From Eutreptiella sp. 'Long Island Sound 2002' (Eukaryota; Euglenozoa; Euglenophyceae; Eutreptiales; Eutreptiaceae), in contig OZ038384.1 in NCBI GenBank assembly GCA_964036045.1, forward strand, positions 44,641,704 to 44,705,703: a stretch of 64,000 nt of DNA, written 5' to 3'. Made by a program: the position numbers and the translations under genes. Positions 29,843-40,620 of the stretch are shown here, piece after piece (position 1 is the stretch's first letter; each line of letters opens with the position of its first letter). The notes beneath the pieces are model-generated. The model ran no database searches. It was given only the letters and a program-made list of their open reading frames with translations, and was not told the origin of the DNA.

Positions 29843-30879
29843 ACATAGTATGACACTAGTGCCTATGCCGTTACACGAGGCCGTGGGATTTGCGATGGCA
29901 TGCCTCTTTTGAGTGATACAGTGGCCCGACACAACGAACAAGCACACCTTGCGGTTGCGAAAGTGCCTCACTCCATGCGCGTATTTGAAATGTGGCTCGC
30001 GGGCCCCTAGTTTCTATGCTAAGGCCTTGGGTTGGGGCGGTGTTGCCGTGGATGAGGTGCCGCGTGCCGTTGCCCCACACGAGGATGTTGTAAATGCACA
30101 ATTGGAGGAATCCGAATTGCTCCACAACATGCCCCGACTGCGCTTGCCTCTATGTTTCTCCTTTTTGTGTTACTTTTTCTTCTTTTCCTGATGCTGTTTG
30201 TAATTGTCTTTGAGGAGCCGTGGGCCCTCATGTCGGATTTGAGGACTATTTTCCACACATTCCCGTGCCTCACGATGGTACTTGCTCTGTCGACCCTTGG
30301 ACCATGCCAAGCCATGCCATGCCAATCTCATTGGGTGAAGGAGGAGGGGGGAAGGTCTCGATGGCATCGCCGTCACCATCGTCCAACCGCTGTCCACTAA
30401 GCGTCTTCCTAGGGTCAGTGAGAATGTAGAGGCAGAAAGCCCCTTCCAAGGGAGCCTTGTCCGGGGGGGCCGTGGTCCCCCCCCGTCCTCACTAGTGTAT
30501 CATCACACACATGCACGCACACACACAGGCAGCGGTAACCACCAGCCCAGGGTTGGCCAAGGCAGCACGCCCCACTCTATGGGGACTCCGATGGGGAGAA
30601 GGGGACCACAATCATCCTCTCCCCAAGCGTCAACGGCCACTTTGACATTTTTTTACCTCAGCCGCCGCCCACCCAAGCCAGGTTGTAGTGCCACAAGAGC
30701 TCCTGCGCCAACATGGCCGAGCATCCTTTCATGACACTTAAGCCCTCCTGCCGAGGGGTTCCGGTCAAGGCGGGTCAGCGCGCCGTCTCAGGGGCGTCCC
30801 TTCTGTTAGCGCAGGCGCACAAGACCACGCGGACGTAACCCGCCAAATGGCCTACCTCAGACAAACGCCAATTAGGACT
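29843..30879. other. Unclassified interior of the possible LTR element
   Basis: An open frame at 29913-30191 (ends in a Phe run) has no homology I recognise. There is a CA-rich tract at 30506-30530 and a G/C tract at 30465-30485. Confidence 0.3.
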
Positions 30880-32100
30880 ATTTTTTGCACACACACATTG
30901 CTAGCAGTGGCACTCGCTCATCATCCTCAAGGCCTCGGAGCTCCTTCTCGCGCGCCAAGGCGGCCCAAGTGACTGCACCGGGAGTCATGGACCTAGCCAT
31001 GGGCGTCACTAAGCCGACTAACTTAGAGGTTTGTGGCCCTCGCCAAGGAAGAGCCGGACCGCGGCAAGAGGTTTGTGGTGCGGCTCTTCTTTGCACCCCG
31101 CGCGAGAGGTCACAATTGACAGCTCGCTCAAGGGCGCCATCGCGGCCGTCCGCGAGCTCGACAAGCTTAGTTGGCTGCAACCGACCATCGCCGTGGCCAA
31201 AGGTCTCCTCGTGCAGGCCATCATGCACGTCAACCTGGGAGCCAGTCTGGGAACACTGCAGTGGGGGGTGTCCAAGATCTTCACCGTGATGGCTCGAGTG
31301 GCAACCTCGGTCATGGATTGACATTTTGTCGCCACCACCGCATTCGCATCCAACACGACGCTGTGGGTTGGGGAGGCGCTCACCATCCTACCGGGCAAGG
31401 TGCTTCCCAACAGGCTTTGATTCTACAGAAAAATGTCGAGATGAGGTGGGTGATGGCCACGCTCCGGCTTTACCCGGGCGCGTGGGCCAAGTTCCTCGCC
31501 CACTTCCATGAATGGAACCGCCGGCAGATTGCGGCATCGTTCCATGGATCTCACGTTGACAGGCATGTGCGGCACGGCTCCTCCTGTGTGGACACCCGCA
31601 GGCAAGCACGAGCCCTCTTGGCTGATCATGGAGGTGTGGAGCATGCACCTCGAGCTGCAGGACATGCTAGCGTCATGGCACCCGTCATGGGTTAAGTTGG
31701 AGCTCCCGGGCCCCACTTCGCCTCCCCGTCCTTAGGCCCCCGCGGGGCAAGCCGCCAAGAGACACTGCACGGAGGCCTACCAATAAACTGCAACGCTCAG
31801 CTCAACAAGACATGGAGCGCGGCTGCAGATGTGGGCGCCGCACTGCCACATCGGTACTCAAAGAGGGACAGCAATGGGCAACACGGTTCCTGATGGACCT
31901 TGGGGCCAATGTGGCAGCGCAACGGGATGCGGCTCCGACGCGGTGCTACCTGTGGGCGCCGGCGCATCCATCCGACGTGGGACCACTACAGGCACTAGTC
32001 AAGGGCTCCTCCCCAACTGTCAGGGACCGGGGACTGGTGCCCATTTTGGCGGCCAAAAAGAGGCCGGGTAGCTTTGGCAAGGTGAGTTCTGTTGTGAGCT
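30880..32100 (+). pseudogene. Decayed coding region, family unknown
   Basis: Consecutive + strand frames read ALAKEEPDRGKRFVVRLFFAP, then (shifted at about 31105) REVTIDSSLKGAIAAVREL and LQPTIAVAKGLLVQAIMHV to a stop at 31319, then NVEMRWVMATLRLYPGAW and WNRRQIAASFH, then a frame 31812-32100 ending KKRPGSFGKVSSVVS. Composition and length suggest a former gag-like or host-derived protein of several hundred residues. It lies between the two direct repeats at 29673 and 32162. No domain is recognised. Confidence 0.35.
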
Positions 32101-32161
32101 GAGGTCCTTTCGACGAGTGTTTGTGCCACATTCAGGATCTGTGGGATCAAATTGCAGTCTA

Positions 32162-32332
32162 GCAAGGGGGTTGGGTGCCAGACCAAGTTTGTGAGATTGA
32201 GCCAGGCCCAGCATGCCCCCCGCCCCTCCCTCTCTGACACTGTGTGTACCTATGTGTGCCTGCCCTTGTTCAGTCTTTTTTTTTGCTTTTGAGGGCTGTG
32301 AGAGCTGTGTGTTGCCATAACGACACTATGTC
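32162..32332 (+). repeat. Right member of the ~170-bp direct repeat pair
   Basis: See 29673-29842. A shorter duplicated block (GTGAG.TGAGGT..(T/A)TTCGAC.AGTG) occurs at 32095-32120 and again at 32442-32467. Confidence 0.5.
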
Positions 32333-32573
32333 GCCCACCCTCCCTCCCATGAAGTAGGAGTTCAACGTACATTTTGTTTGCAATGTGACACCTGTCAGCA
32401 ACAGCACAGCAACGGCGCAGTAGACTGATCACACAATTCTCTTGTGAGGTGAGGTGCATTCGACCAGTGCCTGCACCAGGGTCGGGATCAGTGGGAGCGA
32501 ACCAGTGTGCATCAGGAGGAGGGACAGAGAGGGTGGGGCACACACACACACACAAGGATCCCCGGCTCACTCA

Positions 32574-32645
32574 ACCGGGCTAAGCGTAGGTCTCGCAACC
32601 GTAAGGTCGTGGGTTCGATCCCCGGAGCGGGCATGTCTGGAGGCG
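32574..32645 (+). repeat. tRNA-like SINE head
   Basis: GGCTCACTCAACCGGGCTAAGCG is followed after about 22 bp by GGTCGTGGGTTCGATCCCCGG, a perfect B box region resembling the T arm of a tRNA. The anticodon stem does not pair, so a functional tRNA gene is unlikely. Confidence 0.55.
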
Positions 32646-33052
32646 GGCGGCGGCAGCCGTGCGTCAAGGGCATCCTTTCTGGGGAAATCGCCAAATGAGT
32701 CGGCCGTGGAGGCCGCCTCGCTGCCGCGAGCACCACCAGCTGTGGAAGCCCCAAATACACATACAACACACGGGGCAACATGGCGATGACGGGCTCGTCG
32801 AACTCATGCCGTGGAGCTGGCCCGGCGGAAGCCACGGAGCCACCACCCCACTTCCAGGGTGGTCCTGGGGCAGCGAGCCAGGTTCTGGCCCAAGTGCATA
32901 TCGCACTGGTCGAGGGGTAACACAGGGACGCACCCACACCCCTGGCCTGCGCCGTGGGCCTGCTATGATGGGGTAAGCGACCCGACCCGAGGACGCCAGT
33001 GTGGCCTATACGGGCTCAACCGGGAGACCTGGTAAAAATGGTACAACACCGG

Positions 33053-33083
<31 letters not shown>

Positions 33084-33139
33084 TGTAGAGAGGTGGTGTA
33101 TCATAGCGAGTGCTATTGCTTTGGTTGAAAGAATGGGCA

Positions 33140-33188
<49 letters not shown>

Positions 33189-34067
33189 CCAGGGGGGGCA
33201 GGAAGGACATTGCACTCTTTACATTCCCGTTTGTGGCGCAGCAAAACCTGTGCGCAGTGCTGTGGAGCATGCTGGAGAACAATATTTGGAAGTATATTGG
33301 CAGGGAACATGCAGTTCAGCTGATCAACGTGATTGATACCCCCCCCCCCCCCCATCCTCTCCACCCATAACACGACCCTGCCAGCAGTGCCACTATCACC
33401 GCTCGGCTGTCAACGTACTGCCACAGTGCCCCGCCCTCTGTTGATGCACAGCGGCCTTTCTGCTGCCGCACTGGGGCCACTGCGACCACCTTCTGGCACA
33501 GCTGCCGCCCTACCATCAGTTGTTAGGGTGGTGAAGGCGTGCATCCCAGAAAAGACCAGAGCATCAGGCTGGGGGGTGGAGGTTTTCAAGTGGATGGCCG
33601 ACCCAACATCAGACACCTTAACCCATGCACATAGCCAGCGCAGTATTTTAGCCTGCACTAATGGGGGCCAACAACATTATGGCTTGTTGGGTGGTCTGGG
33701 AGTCACTCATGTGTTTCTCCCAGAAGTTCCTGTGTTTTCTCATTTATGGTGAGTGGTGAACCGTTTTTGACCTGCAGTTATGTGTAGTCCAAATGCTCTG
33801 TGGTTGACAGGGAATTGAAATGTGCCAAACAGCAAAAATGAAAACAAATGCGACCCCCTCCTCTTCTGCTTTTATGGTTTAAGCCCCCTTCCAGACCCCC
33901 AACCCCCTTCTACGCCGCCGCTGTTGGCGTCCAGAGCTACACTGTAGCGCTCCCTTATGGACCAGGGCCTGCCCACAAAGGAGTTTCAAATCACTGCGAG
34001 GCCAAGGGTTCGAGGAGTAGGGATGTGGGCCCTGACCGTGGACCCCACATTATCACCCATGTGTTAG
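32646..34067. other. Intron 2 tail: microsatellites and an unclassified ORF
   Basis: CA repeats lie at 33051-33078 and 33140-33170, the second followed by a GA repeat to 33188. A C tract is at 33340-33354. An open frame at 33332-33752 (139 codons, SVVRVVKACIPEKTRASGW) has no recognised homology. A further frame at 33195-33330 reads FPFVAQQNLCAVLWSMLEN. Neither joins the SLC1 exons in phase. Confidence 0.35.
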
Positions 34068-34178
34068 TCATTGGTATCTGTGCTGTGGACACCATTCATC
34101 CCGGATACGGCGCCATGCTGGGCGAAAGCACGAGTTGCGACGACCATCCCAATGTTATCGCGAAGCCCAAAGGATCAG
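34068..34178 (+). CDS. SLC1 transporter exon 3 (end of TM3, IHPG loop)
   Basis: The acceptor is CCCATGTGTTAG. The exon starts with TC, completing the codon begun by G at 5598, and encodes IGICAVDTIHPGYG, then a Cys/Asp/Pro-containing loop, ending on G before donor GTGCTA. The IHPG element corresponds to the I-x-PG that follows TM3 in SLC1 proteins. The phase fit on both sides is the main evidence, because the exon is short. Confidence 0.8.
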
Positions 34179-35256
34179 GTGCTACACTGCTGAGCTGGTG
34201 CATGTGCACAGTGTTATACTGCGGGGCTGGTGCAAGTGTGCCAGTGTTATACTGCCGAGCTTGGGGCATGTGTGCAGTGCCCTGCCGGTCCTGGGGCAAT
34301 CTTGTGATGTAGTGCATACACGTAAAGCAAAAATTACCAAAGGTCAAAATTAGCAAAAGGTGCCCATTTTTTGGTTTATTTTTTTTGGTAATATTTTGGT
34401 ACCGTAGCAAAGGGGGCGTCATCCTTCCCTGCCACAATGCAACACAAAGCAATGGGAAACCCATGTGAGTCGCACCATACATGATTTTTACTAAACGGCG
34501 GGGCAAATGGTTGTGGTGTGATCCAACCAACAGCCACCACACACATCTTCGGAACAAGAGAGACACTTTTGTGCAATCAAAGAACCACACTCACAAGGGT
34601 GTTGTGTCTCTTCACCATGAAGCTTCTTGAGAACGTCGAACATGGGTTCGATAGAGGGCACATCTCCCCATAGGGCTCGTGGAATCCTCGCAGAATCTTG
34701 GGGCCCAGGAATCGGGGGGAAACCACAATTACCAAAACAACCTTAATTTTTGGTTAATTTTTTTGGGTAATATTTTTTTTGGGTAATAATTGCCTTGGGT
34801 AATTTTTGCTTGGACTGTAATCACCTTTTATCCCCCGTGTTCTTTCCTGGCACTTACCACCGCCGTGCATTCCTGCTCGCCGCCCACCTAAAGCTCAAAC
34901 CTGGGCAGGGGTCATGGGCTCCGAGGTCACCGGGTCCCAGTCGCAGGGAAGCCAGCCGCCGGGGAATGCCAAGGACTGTGGAGTATGTGCCCTGATGTCC
35001 AACATTGGGGCGCGGCTCCGCATCCCCCGCCAGAACCTCCTGTCCCACGTCTCATGATCAGGTGCCATGTGCTATAACAGCTGAGCAAGGTGACCTCATT
35101 TTGCTGTGCAACGTTATACTGCTGCGTTGGGGCATAGGAGTATGGGGCTACTCCTCCTCCTCTGTGGCATCCTCAGCATCCCCAACAGTGCTGTGAGGCG
35201 TTTCAAATGCAGGGTGTGAAAAGCGCGCCTGAATTTTTGTTGTCTGGTTTGCACAG
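34179..35256. other. Intron 3 of the SLC1 gene
   Basis: 1078 bp with donor GTGCTAC and acceptor TCTGGTTTGCACAG. It contains AT-rich TTTTTTGGTAAT-type repeats (34370-34400, 34740-34800). No gene is seen. Confidence 0.7.
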
Positions 35257-35346
35257 GGCTCTCGATTGTGGATGCGATGGTCGGTGTCTTCGAGCAGTTG
35301 ATCCCATCAAACGTCGTGGAAGCCGCTGCAGATATGAACATCCTCG
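35257..35346 (+). CDS. SLC1 transporter exon 4
   Basis: It starts with GG, completing the codon from 34178, and encodes LSIVDAMVGVFEQLIPSN and VVEAAADMNIL, then ends on G before donor GTATCC. This is the DallDliRnlfPsNlveA region preceding TM4, but without the long extracellular insertion of animal members. Confidence 0.9.
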
Positions 35347-35999
35347 GTATCCCTCTTTTCTGGAGCATCCAGCTCCAGAGCATGTGGATTGCACACAGGA
35401 GAATCGATGCAGACACCGGGCCTCCCAAAACGGGGCTGTGCTGCAGCCCTGAGGTTGCAACACCACGTGAGGCTGTAGCTTTGCTGCGGGGGTTTTGAAG
35501 TGTAGCCTCGCACCCAAGCCCCTTTTGGACGTCCCCCAAACAACACACACGAACCACACACGCCATCAGAAGCGCAGGCCCCAGAACCAATGGAGAAGGC
35601 CAAGAAAATCCCCGCCAAGGAACGTAGGGAGGCGCAGGAGCATCACATGGGGAGGTCCGCCATGCCTGCCACGATCGGCAGCTGACACCAGTGGCAGGCC
35701 ATGTTTATAAGGGAGGGGGTTTGGGTCTTCAGCTGGGTGGGTGGGCCTTCAGCCGGTTGGGTCAAAGGCTCTGCCCCCCCCCCCCCCTGCCTCGACCTGC
35801 TACTGCTCAGCAGACACGGCTTCTTGTATACAACTCCTCCGAAGCCCCTTCATCAAGCGAACCTCTGCCCACCCTTGCTTACTGTCCGACTGCTCTTATG
35901 CGTGCTTGCACGGCTTGTTGTTGACAGTGGTGGGGCACAGGCTGCAGGTAGCCATCCACTCACCTGTGCCTCATGCTTTCACACCCGTCGACATTTCAG
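35347..35999. other. Intron 4 of the SLC1 gene
   Basis: 653 bp with donor GTATCC and acceptor GTCGACATTTCAG. There is a C tract at 35776-35789. Confidence 0.8.
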
Positions 36000-36061
36000 G
36001 GGTGCTGTTCTTCTGCGTATTCTTCGGAGTCTCTTTGTCCCAAATGGGGAACCAGGCGGAG
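36000..36061 (+). CDS. SLC1 transporter exon 5
   Basis: 62 bp. It completes NILG and encodes VLFFCVFFGVSLSQMGNQAE, matching the N-x-LG..vF...FG....kMG motif. It ends phase 0 at GAG before donor GTGCTA (a weaker donor). Confidence 0.88.
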
Positions 36062-38651
36062 GTGCTACTGCCCTGTGCCACTCACCCTCCTCATGGCTGT
36101 GTTGAAACATGCGGACCCTTACCCCTCTCCCTCACACTACTATGCTGGATATGCCATGGGTGTTTAGGCCAGTACACCAAGTGGGTTTCTGCGCATGTGT
36201 TGTGTGCTGTTGGATTCAAGAACATAGTTTTGGCTGATCGCTCAGCTCCCACAAGACACAAGGGCACACATGTACCTCCATGCACACCCCAACGCAGCTG
36301 TGGTGGCCTGTGTTTGTGTTGTCGGAGTGGTGGTGTTTGTCGTCGTGGTCATGGTTTTTGTCACGATCAAGCGCTGTGGGGATGTTGAAATCTACGGTCA
36401 GTTGCAGCAGATTGCAGAACTTTGCGGTTCTCAGGACGACGGAAAGAGACACACCTCATTCTGTGTGGCAGAATCCGCCATGACCAAGCACCAACGGCAG
36501 CAGCATGCCGCAGCATGCCGCAGCGCCAGATTCTGGGAGCTGTTGGTGGGGGTTTTGAAGCATGCCGCGGCGAGCCAAAATTTTCACATGGCGGACTTAT
36601 TTTTTCATAACATGTCAAACCTGTGAACCCTTTGTTGCACAGATTTCTCAGAACTGGATGATAGCTCAGTGGTCTATGTACCAGGTCCCACGTTGGAGGG
36701 TCCTGGGTTCCATTCCCGGAAAGGGCAATTTTTTGCGTGTCAGTTCCTCTCTATTGTTGCACAGATCTTCACTTTTTTGGTGTTGTTTTGACGTGTCAAG
36801 TCCTGCGGATACTCAAACTACTGAGGCATCACAAACCTGTGCCGCTTTCGGAAAGTGATTGTACCCTTAACCAACAGCTTGAAGCATGCCGCAGCATGCC
36901 GCAGCGAGCCAAAATTTTCTTGGGGACCGTTGGTGCTTGGCCATGACCACCGATTTACAGCTGCAACGTCAAAAATAGGAAACATCTAATTTTGAAGATT
37001 CCGTTCAGAAAGTGGCATTTGGACTGGGCAGGTAAGGGCAAGAATGGGCGGGTGACCCCAAAGTGACCTGGTGGGGGAAGGCAGAGCAGGGGGGGGGAGC
37101 AGTAAAGGCATGAGGCGGCAACTTCAAAAAGACAGGGGGTAGCCCCAAAGGGTTACGCTGGGCGTACATCAAGTCATCTTTGACACCACTCTTTTTCTTC
37201 GGTCTTTGTTTGTTCTATCTGACTGGCAATTCGGACCACCCCAAACAAGCGCAATTTATCCCAGTGCATGTCATGTCCATCTGCAGGGGTCATGAGATCC
37301 TTGCAGACCACCATTGAAGCTTGGTCTCAAAGTCGTGGGTTGCTGTTGGGCTGCAGAGCCTTGGCTCTGCTTGCCCACGTGATGCCACCCCAATGCCCAC
37401 TCGATGCCACCCCAATGGGAAGCCTTGATGTATTGTGCAACACAACCAATAGGGCTACTGGGTGCAACCTGATAATAGTGGAAAGTGCTGAGGTTTTGGA
37501 AATAATGCAGCAATTCCCAAGAAGGACAACCACCTAAAAAGGTGTGTACACACGATAGCCAATTCGAAGGGCAGAAAAAGGGGAAGCAAGGCAACAGAGG
37601 ATGAAGCAAGGCAACAGAGGATCAAGTCACTTAGTCCGTCCAGATGCAAATACAAATAGGGTGGAGGGTTAGGCTTGCACCTGAAGAAGGTTTGTCACCA
37701 ACAACAGTATTCAGCATCTGCTTCCTAGCGGAGTCAATCAAGGGATAGGGGCTCCTGTCCCCTTCTCTCCAACCAACACACCAACGACGCACTGAAATCT
37801 GCCCAAGTTGCCCTGGCATAATTTGCCCACCACTGTTCTATGGTCTGGTGTACCAGTGTTTTACGGGCAGGAGCAGAAATAAAAGAACATGCATAGGGGT
37901 GCCCCTTCATGTTGCTGCATTAAAGAATCGCTAACTGCCTTAGGGAATGGCTAACAACACTTCTTCTACTGCTGGGGGGGGGGGGGGGCTGTGGCAATTC
38001 TGCTGCAAAAAGTCTGACCGAAAATTCCTTGCGCAATTTTTGCAAACTTTCACGTCTGGTGCATGTTTTTTTCCAATCAAGAGGTGAACAAAGCAGTCCC
38101 GTGACAGCTTCGTGGACCCAAGCCCCAACAACAACCCATGCACTGCACACTAATCTAGCAGCTCCGTTGCATTAATTGACTGCTTGTTCACATATTTCTG
38201 TCTCAACTGATGAGAACTGAAAGCTGCAGCTGTAGCTTCAACCAAATGCAAGACGATGTCTATTTCAAGGAAATGGACATTATCAAATAAGCATTTTTAA
38301 GAATGGGGACAGAATTAATAGTCACACAGTGTGTGGACTCCTGACACTTTTTCTGTCCGACCTCTAAGAGGAGTGTGGGCTCCTCATTGCCCAACCAGCC
38401 TCTAGGTGTTGGCCACTGAATTCGCCTAGTTCCATAGTGAACACCTACCAAGTGGCACCTTGACCTATCTTGGTGTACAATTCTTACAATGAACGATCGA
38501 CAGGTTCTACTCACTCGGGATTGAGTCCAAGTGGATCATGACACTTGTACTCCAGTAGGTTACACGATAATAAGCCGAAACAAAAGAACCACCTACCATC
38601 GAAGTGTTGACTACCTTGTTTAAAACGGCAGCCCGGGGGGGGGGGGGGGGG
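36062..38651. other. Intron 5, first part: no gene recognised
   Basis: A repeated GAAGCATGCCGC(A/G)GCGAGCCAAAATTTT block occurs near 36556 and 36889. A duplicated GAAGCAAGGCAACAGAGGAT lies at about 37582-37622. One open frame at 36270-36626 has a hydrophobic stretch but is not in phase with the SLC1 exons. A G tract is at 37973-37988. Confidence 0.4.
36655..36722 (+). repeat. tRNA-like SINE head
   Basis: GGATGATAGCTCAGTGGTC (A box, 36657-36675) is followed by GGTCCTGGGTTCCATTCCCGG (B box GGTTCCATTCC, 36708-36718). Spacing is that of a tRNA gene. The middle does not form a clear anticodon arm. Confidence 0.5.
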
Positions 38652-38738
38652 CTTAGTAGAAACTAGGTAAAACTTAGTAAAAATAAAATTATAAAAAATA
38701 AATTTATTTTTACTAAGTTTTACCTCGTTTCTACTAAG
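38652..38738. repeat. 36-bp near-perfect inverted repeat (hairpin)
   Basis: The arms 38652-38687 and 38703-38738 pair with one mismatch around a 15-nt A/T loop. The arms are built from CTTAGTAGAAAC and GGTAAAACTTAGTAAAAA. It follows directly on a G tract (38636-38651), and further copies of TTTTACTAAGTTTTACC continue to 38790. Confidence 0.8.
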
Positions 38739-38932
38739 TTTTACCAAATTTTACTAAGTTTTACCTGGCCTGGTACCAAGTTTTACCAAATACCCAAAGG
38801 TATAGCCACCGACTCCATGAGCAATTTGCCGTACCACCTAGACGAGGATGATGCAGCGACTAGCAAGACACATCTTGCTATTTCCGGTGGCATAGTCACC
38901 TCACAATAGAAGTTGTGCACATGATTCACAAC

Positions 38933-40045
38933 GGTCCTTAAGGAACCAGTTTTTTTTATTTAGCACCACCCTTAAGGACCACCCCTGAGGGTATTTTTCT
39001 ACCATCCCGACGCTAGCCATCCCTATCCCCTTTTTGGGGGACCCCCAAAAAGACAGGGGTTATGTAGCAATTCTACCCATTTGTGGGCCCCTAAGAAGGC
39101 AGAGGTTATGTAGCCACGTATGATTTTGTACCCCTTTTTGGTGACCCCGTAGAACAGAGGGGTTACGTGGCAATTGCGCCCAAACCCCTTTTGGTTCACA
39201 AAAGCGGAAGCAAGGGCATGTGGTTGAGGTCAAAGATGGTGGTTTGCTTGGGTGTGTTGCTTTCAAGGACTTGGAACTTTCTTTGGAAGAGGGTGCAGAG
39301 GTAGAGGTGCCCTTGAACATTCAAGATTTGTGGGTTGTCCCAATTAGGGCAACTCGTGACACCAATATTGAGGATGTGTATGGTGTTGGGTTGGAGGATG
39401 AGGTCGAGGATAGTGAGGAGGATTTGGACCGGGTGGCTAAAGTTGCCAGCAACTCCATTTCTAACCTTTGAACCCAAATGGCCCAATCTCCTTCCGTGAC
39501 CTAAGCCAAATCCTCTAACTCCTCTACCCCTACCCCACATTTGGTGTTCAAGTATGATGTTGATGAGGCGGTGTTGCGAGCAATTGAGAGGGGCAAGTTG
39601 CATGAGTGGACTGTTGTTGAGTTTAGGGCCATGTGTAGGAAGCATGATCTTCCGTGAGAGGGGGGAAATGTGAGTGTCAACATGTCAAGGTTCATTTTCA
39701 AGGGTGTTACTCGAAGTAGGGTGTTTATTACTAGCCGTGCCACCGGCGATGGAACATTCGGGTGGTCAGACGATGTGTCACTTCATTTGACAAACACGTT
39801 GCGTATGTTCATGTTGAATTGTGCAAGGTGTCAAGTAGGGTTGGGATGCACTCATGGAACACATTTGGGGGTAGCAACAAATGGTTGAATGATTGAACAT
39901 ACATGGGGCTAGGAACCAATGGTTGAATAGTTGGGCACCTATGGGTGAAAGCATGAATGGCTAGGAATCAATGGTCAAACACATGTACTTATGCGGGATT
40001 TTGGGGGGAAACCATGTACCGGACCTTTTTTTTTCCTTGAGGACC
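38933..40045 (+). mobile_element. GGTCCTTAAGG-family element, complete copy
   Basis: It begins GGTCCTTAAGG (38933-38943), then a T run and a second CTTAAGGACCACCCC, diverged tandem units (GGGGTTATGTAGC), a SAP-family coding region, and ends in a T run plus CCTTGAGGACC (40035-40045), the inverted repeat of the start with one mismatch. 1113 bp. No transposase is encoded, so it is non-autonomous or mobilised in trans. No clear target duplication is seen. It lies in intron 5 of the SLC1 gene. Confidence 0.6.
39220..39658 (+). pseudogene. SAP-family protein copy with stops
   Basis: It reads VEVKDGGLLGCVAFKDLELS, EEGAEVEVPLNIQDLWVVP, DVYGVGLEDEVEDSEEDL, then a TGA at 39469. After a short shift it continues VFKYDVDEAVLRAIERGKLHEW, VEFRAMCRKHDLP and a TGA. 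The GLSVSG turn and second SAP helix are lost. It is the paralogue of 28469-28858 and preserves the N-terminal half that is broken there. Confidence 0.65.
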
Positions 40046-40620
40046 GCCGTGACGCAATTATAGTGCTCCACCTTCCCCACCCGGCATAGTGCATGCCCTG
40101 ATGCCCCACCTTGGCTGTCCCTCATGTAGGTCCTCGCACTCGCGATGCCCTCGGGAGGGGATAAGGGGCCGAGGGGTTCTAGCTCACCCCGAAACTTGTT
40201 TCAACTATGGACTGGACCTTTGATTGCACACCATGGCACTCTATCTTCACCGGTAATGGCCAAGGATCCACTAAGAAACGGATTGAAGCATAATCAATGG
40301 GGTTCAAGTCGGTTGCGACGGGTTATGCCCGGTGTAAGAGCAGGATACTACATACATGCAATCCTCCATGCAACGATTGCTCATCACCACTATACGCCCA
40401 ACACACCAATATGGCTGTAACCCCATACACGGAAGAACAGAAGCTGAATCAGCGGAATGCTCAGCAACAATCTTAAGAACTAGCTTAGGTGGCCTGCAAC
40501 TCCATACCAGCCCAAGCAAATCAGCCACCACCAAAGGAAGCATAGAAAGGTACATACAGAAGAAAAGAAAAGAAAAGGTTATTTCACGAGGCACAGGCCG
40601 TTAGGAAGGGCAAAAGGTAT
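40046..40620. other. No gene recognised
   Basis: No repeat or conserved frame is recognised, apart from a repeated ATGGTTGAAT block at 39880-39930 just upstream. Confidence 0.4.

Noticed and set aside
33110-33370. ORF spanning the CA/GA microsatellites with FPFVAQQNLCAVLWSMLEN
   Set aside because: The open frame is partly made by the microsatellite, and the remaining segment matches nothing I recognise and does not join the SLC1 exons.
36270-36626. ORF with a strongly hydrophobic Val-rich segment, at first considered as an extra SLC1 exon
   Set aside because: Exons 5 and 6 already join without a gap, the order would be wrong for TM3, and no matching splice phase was found.
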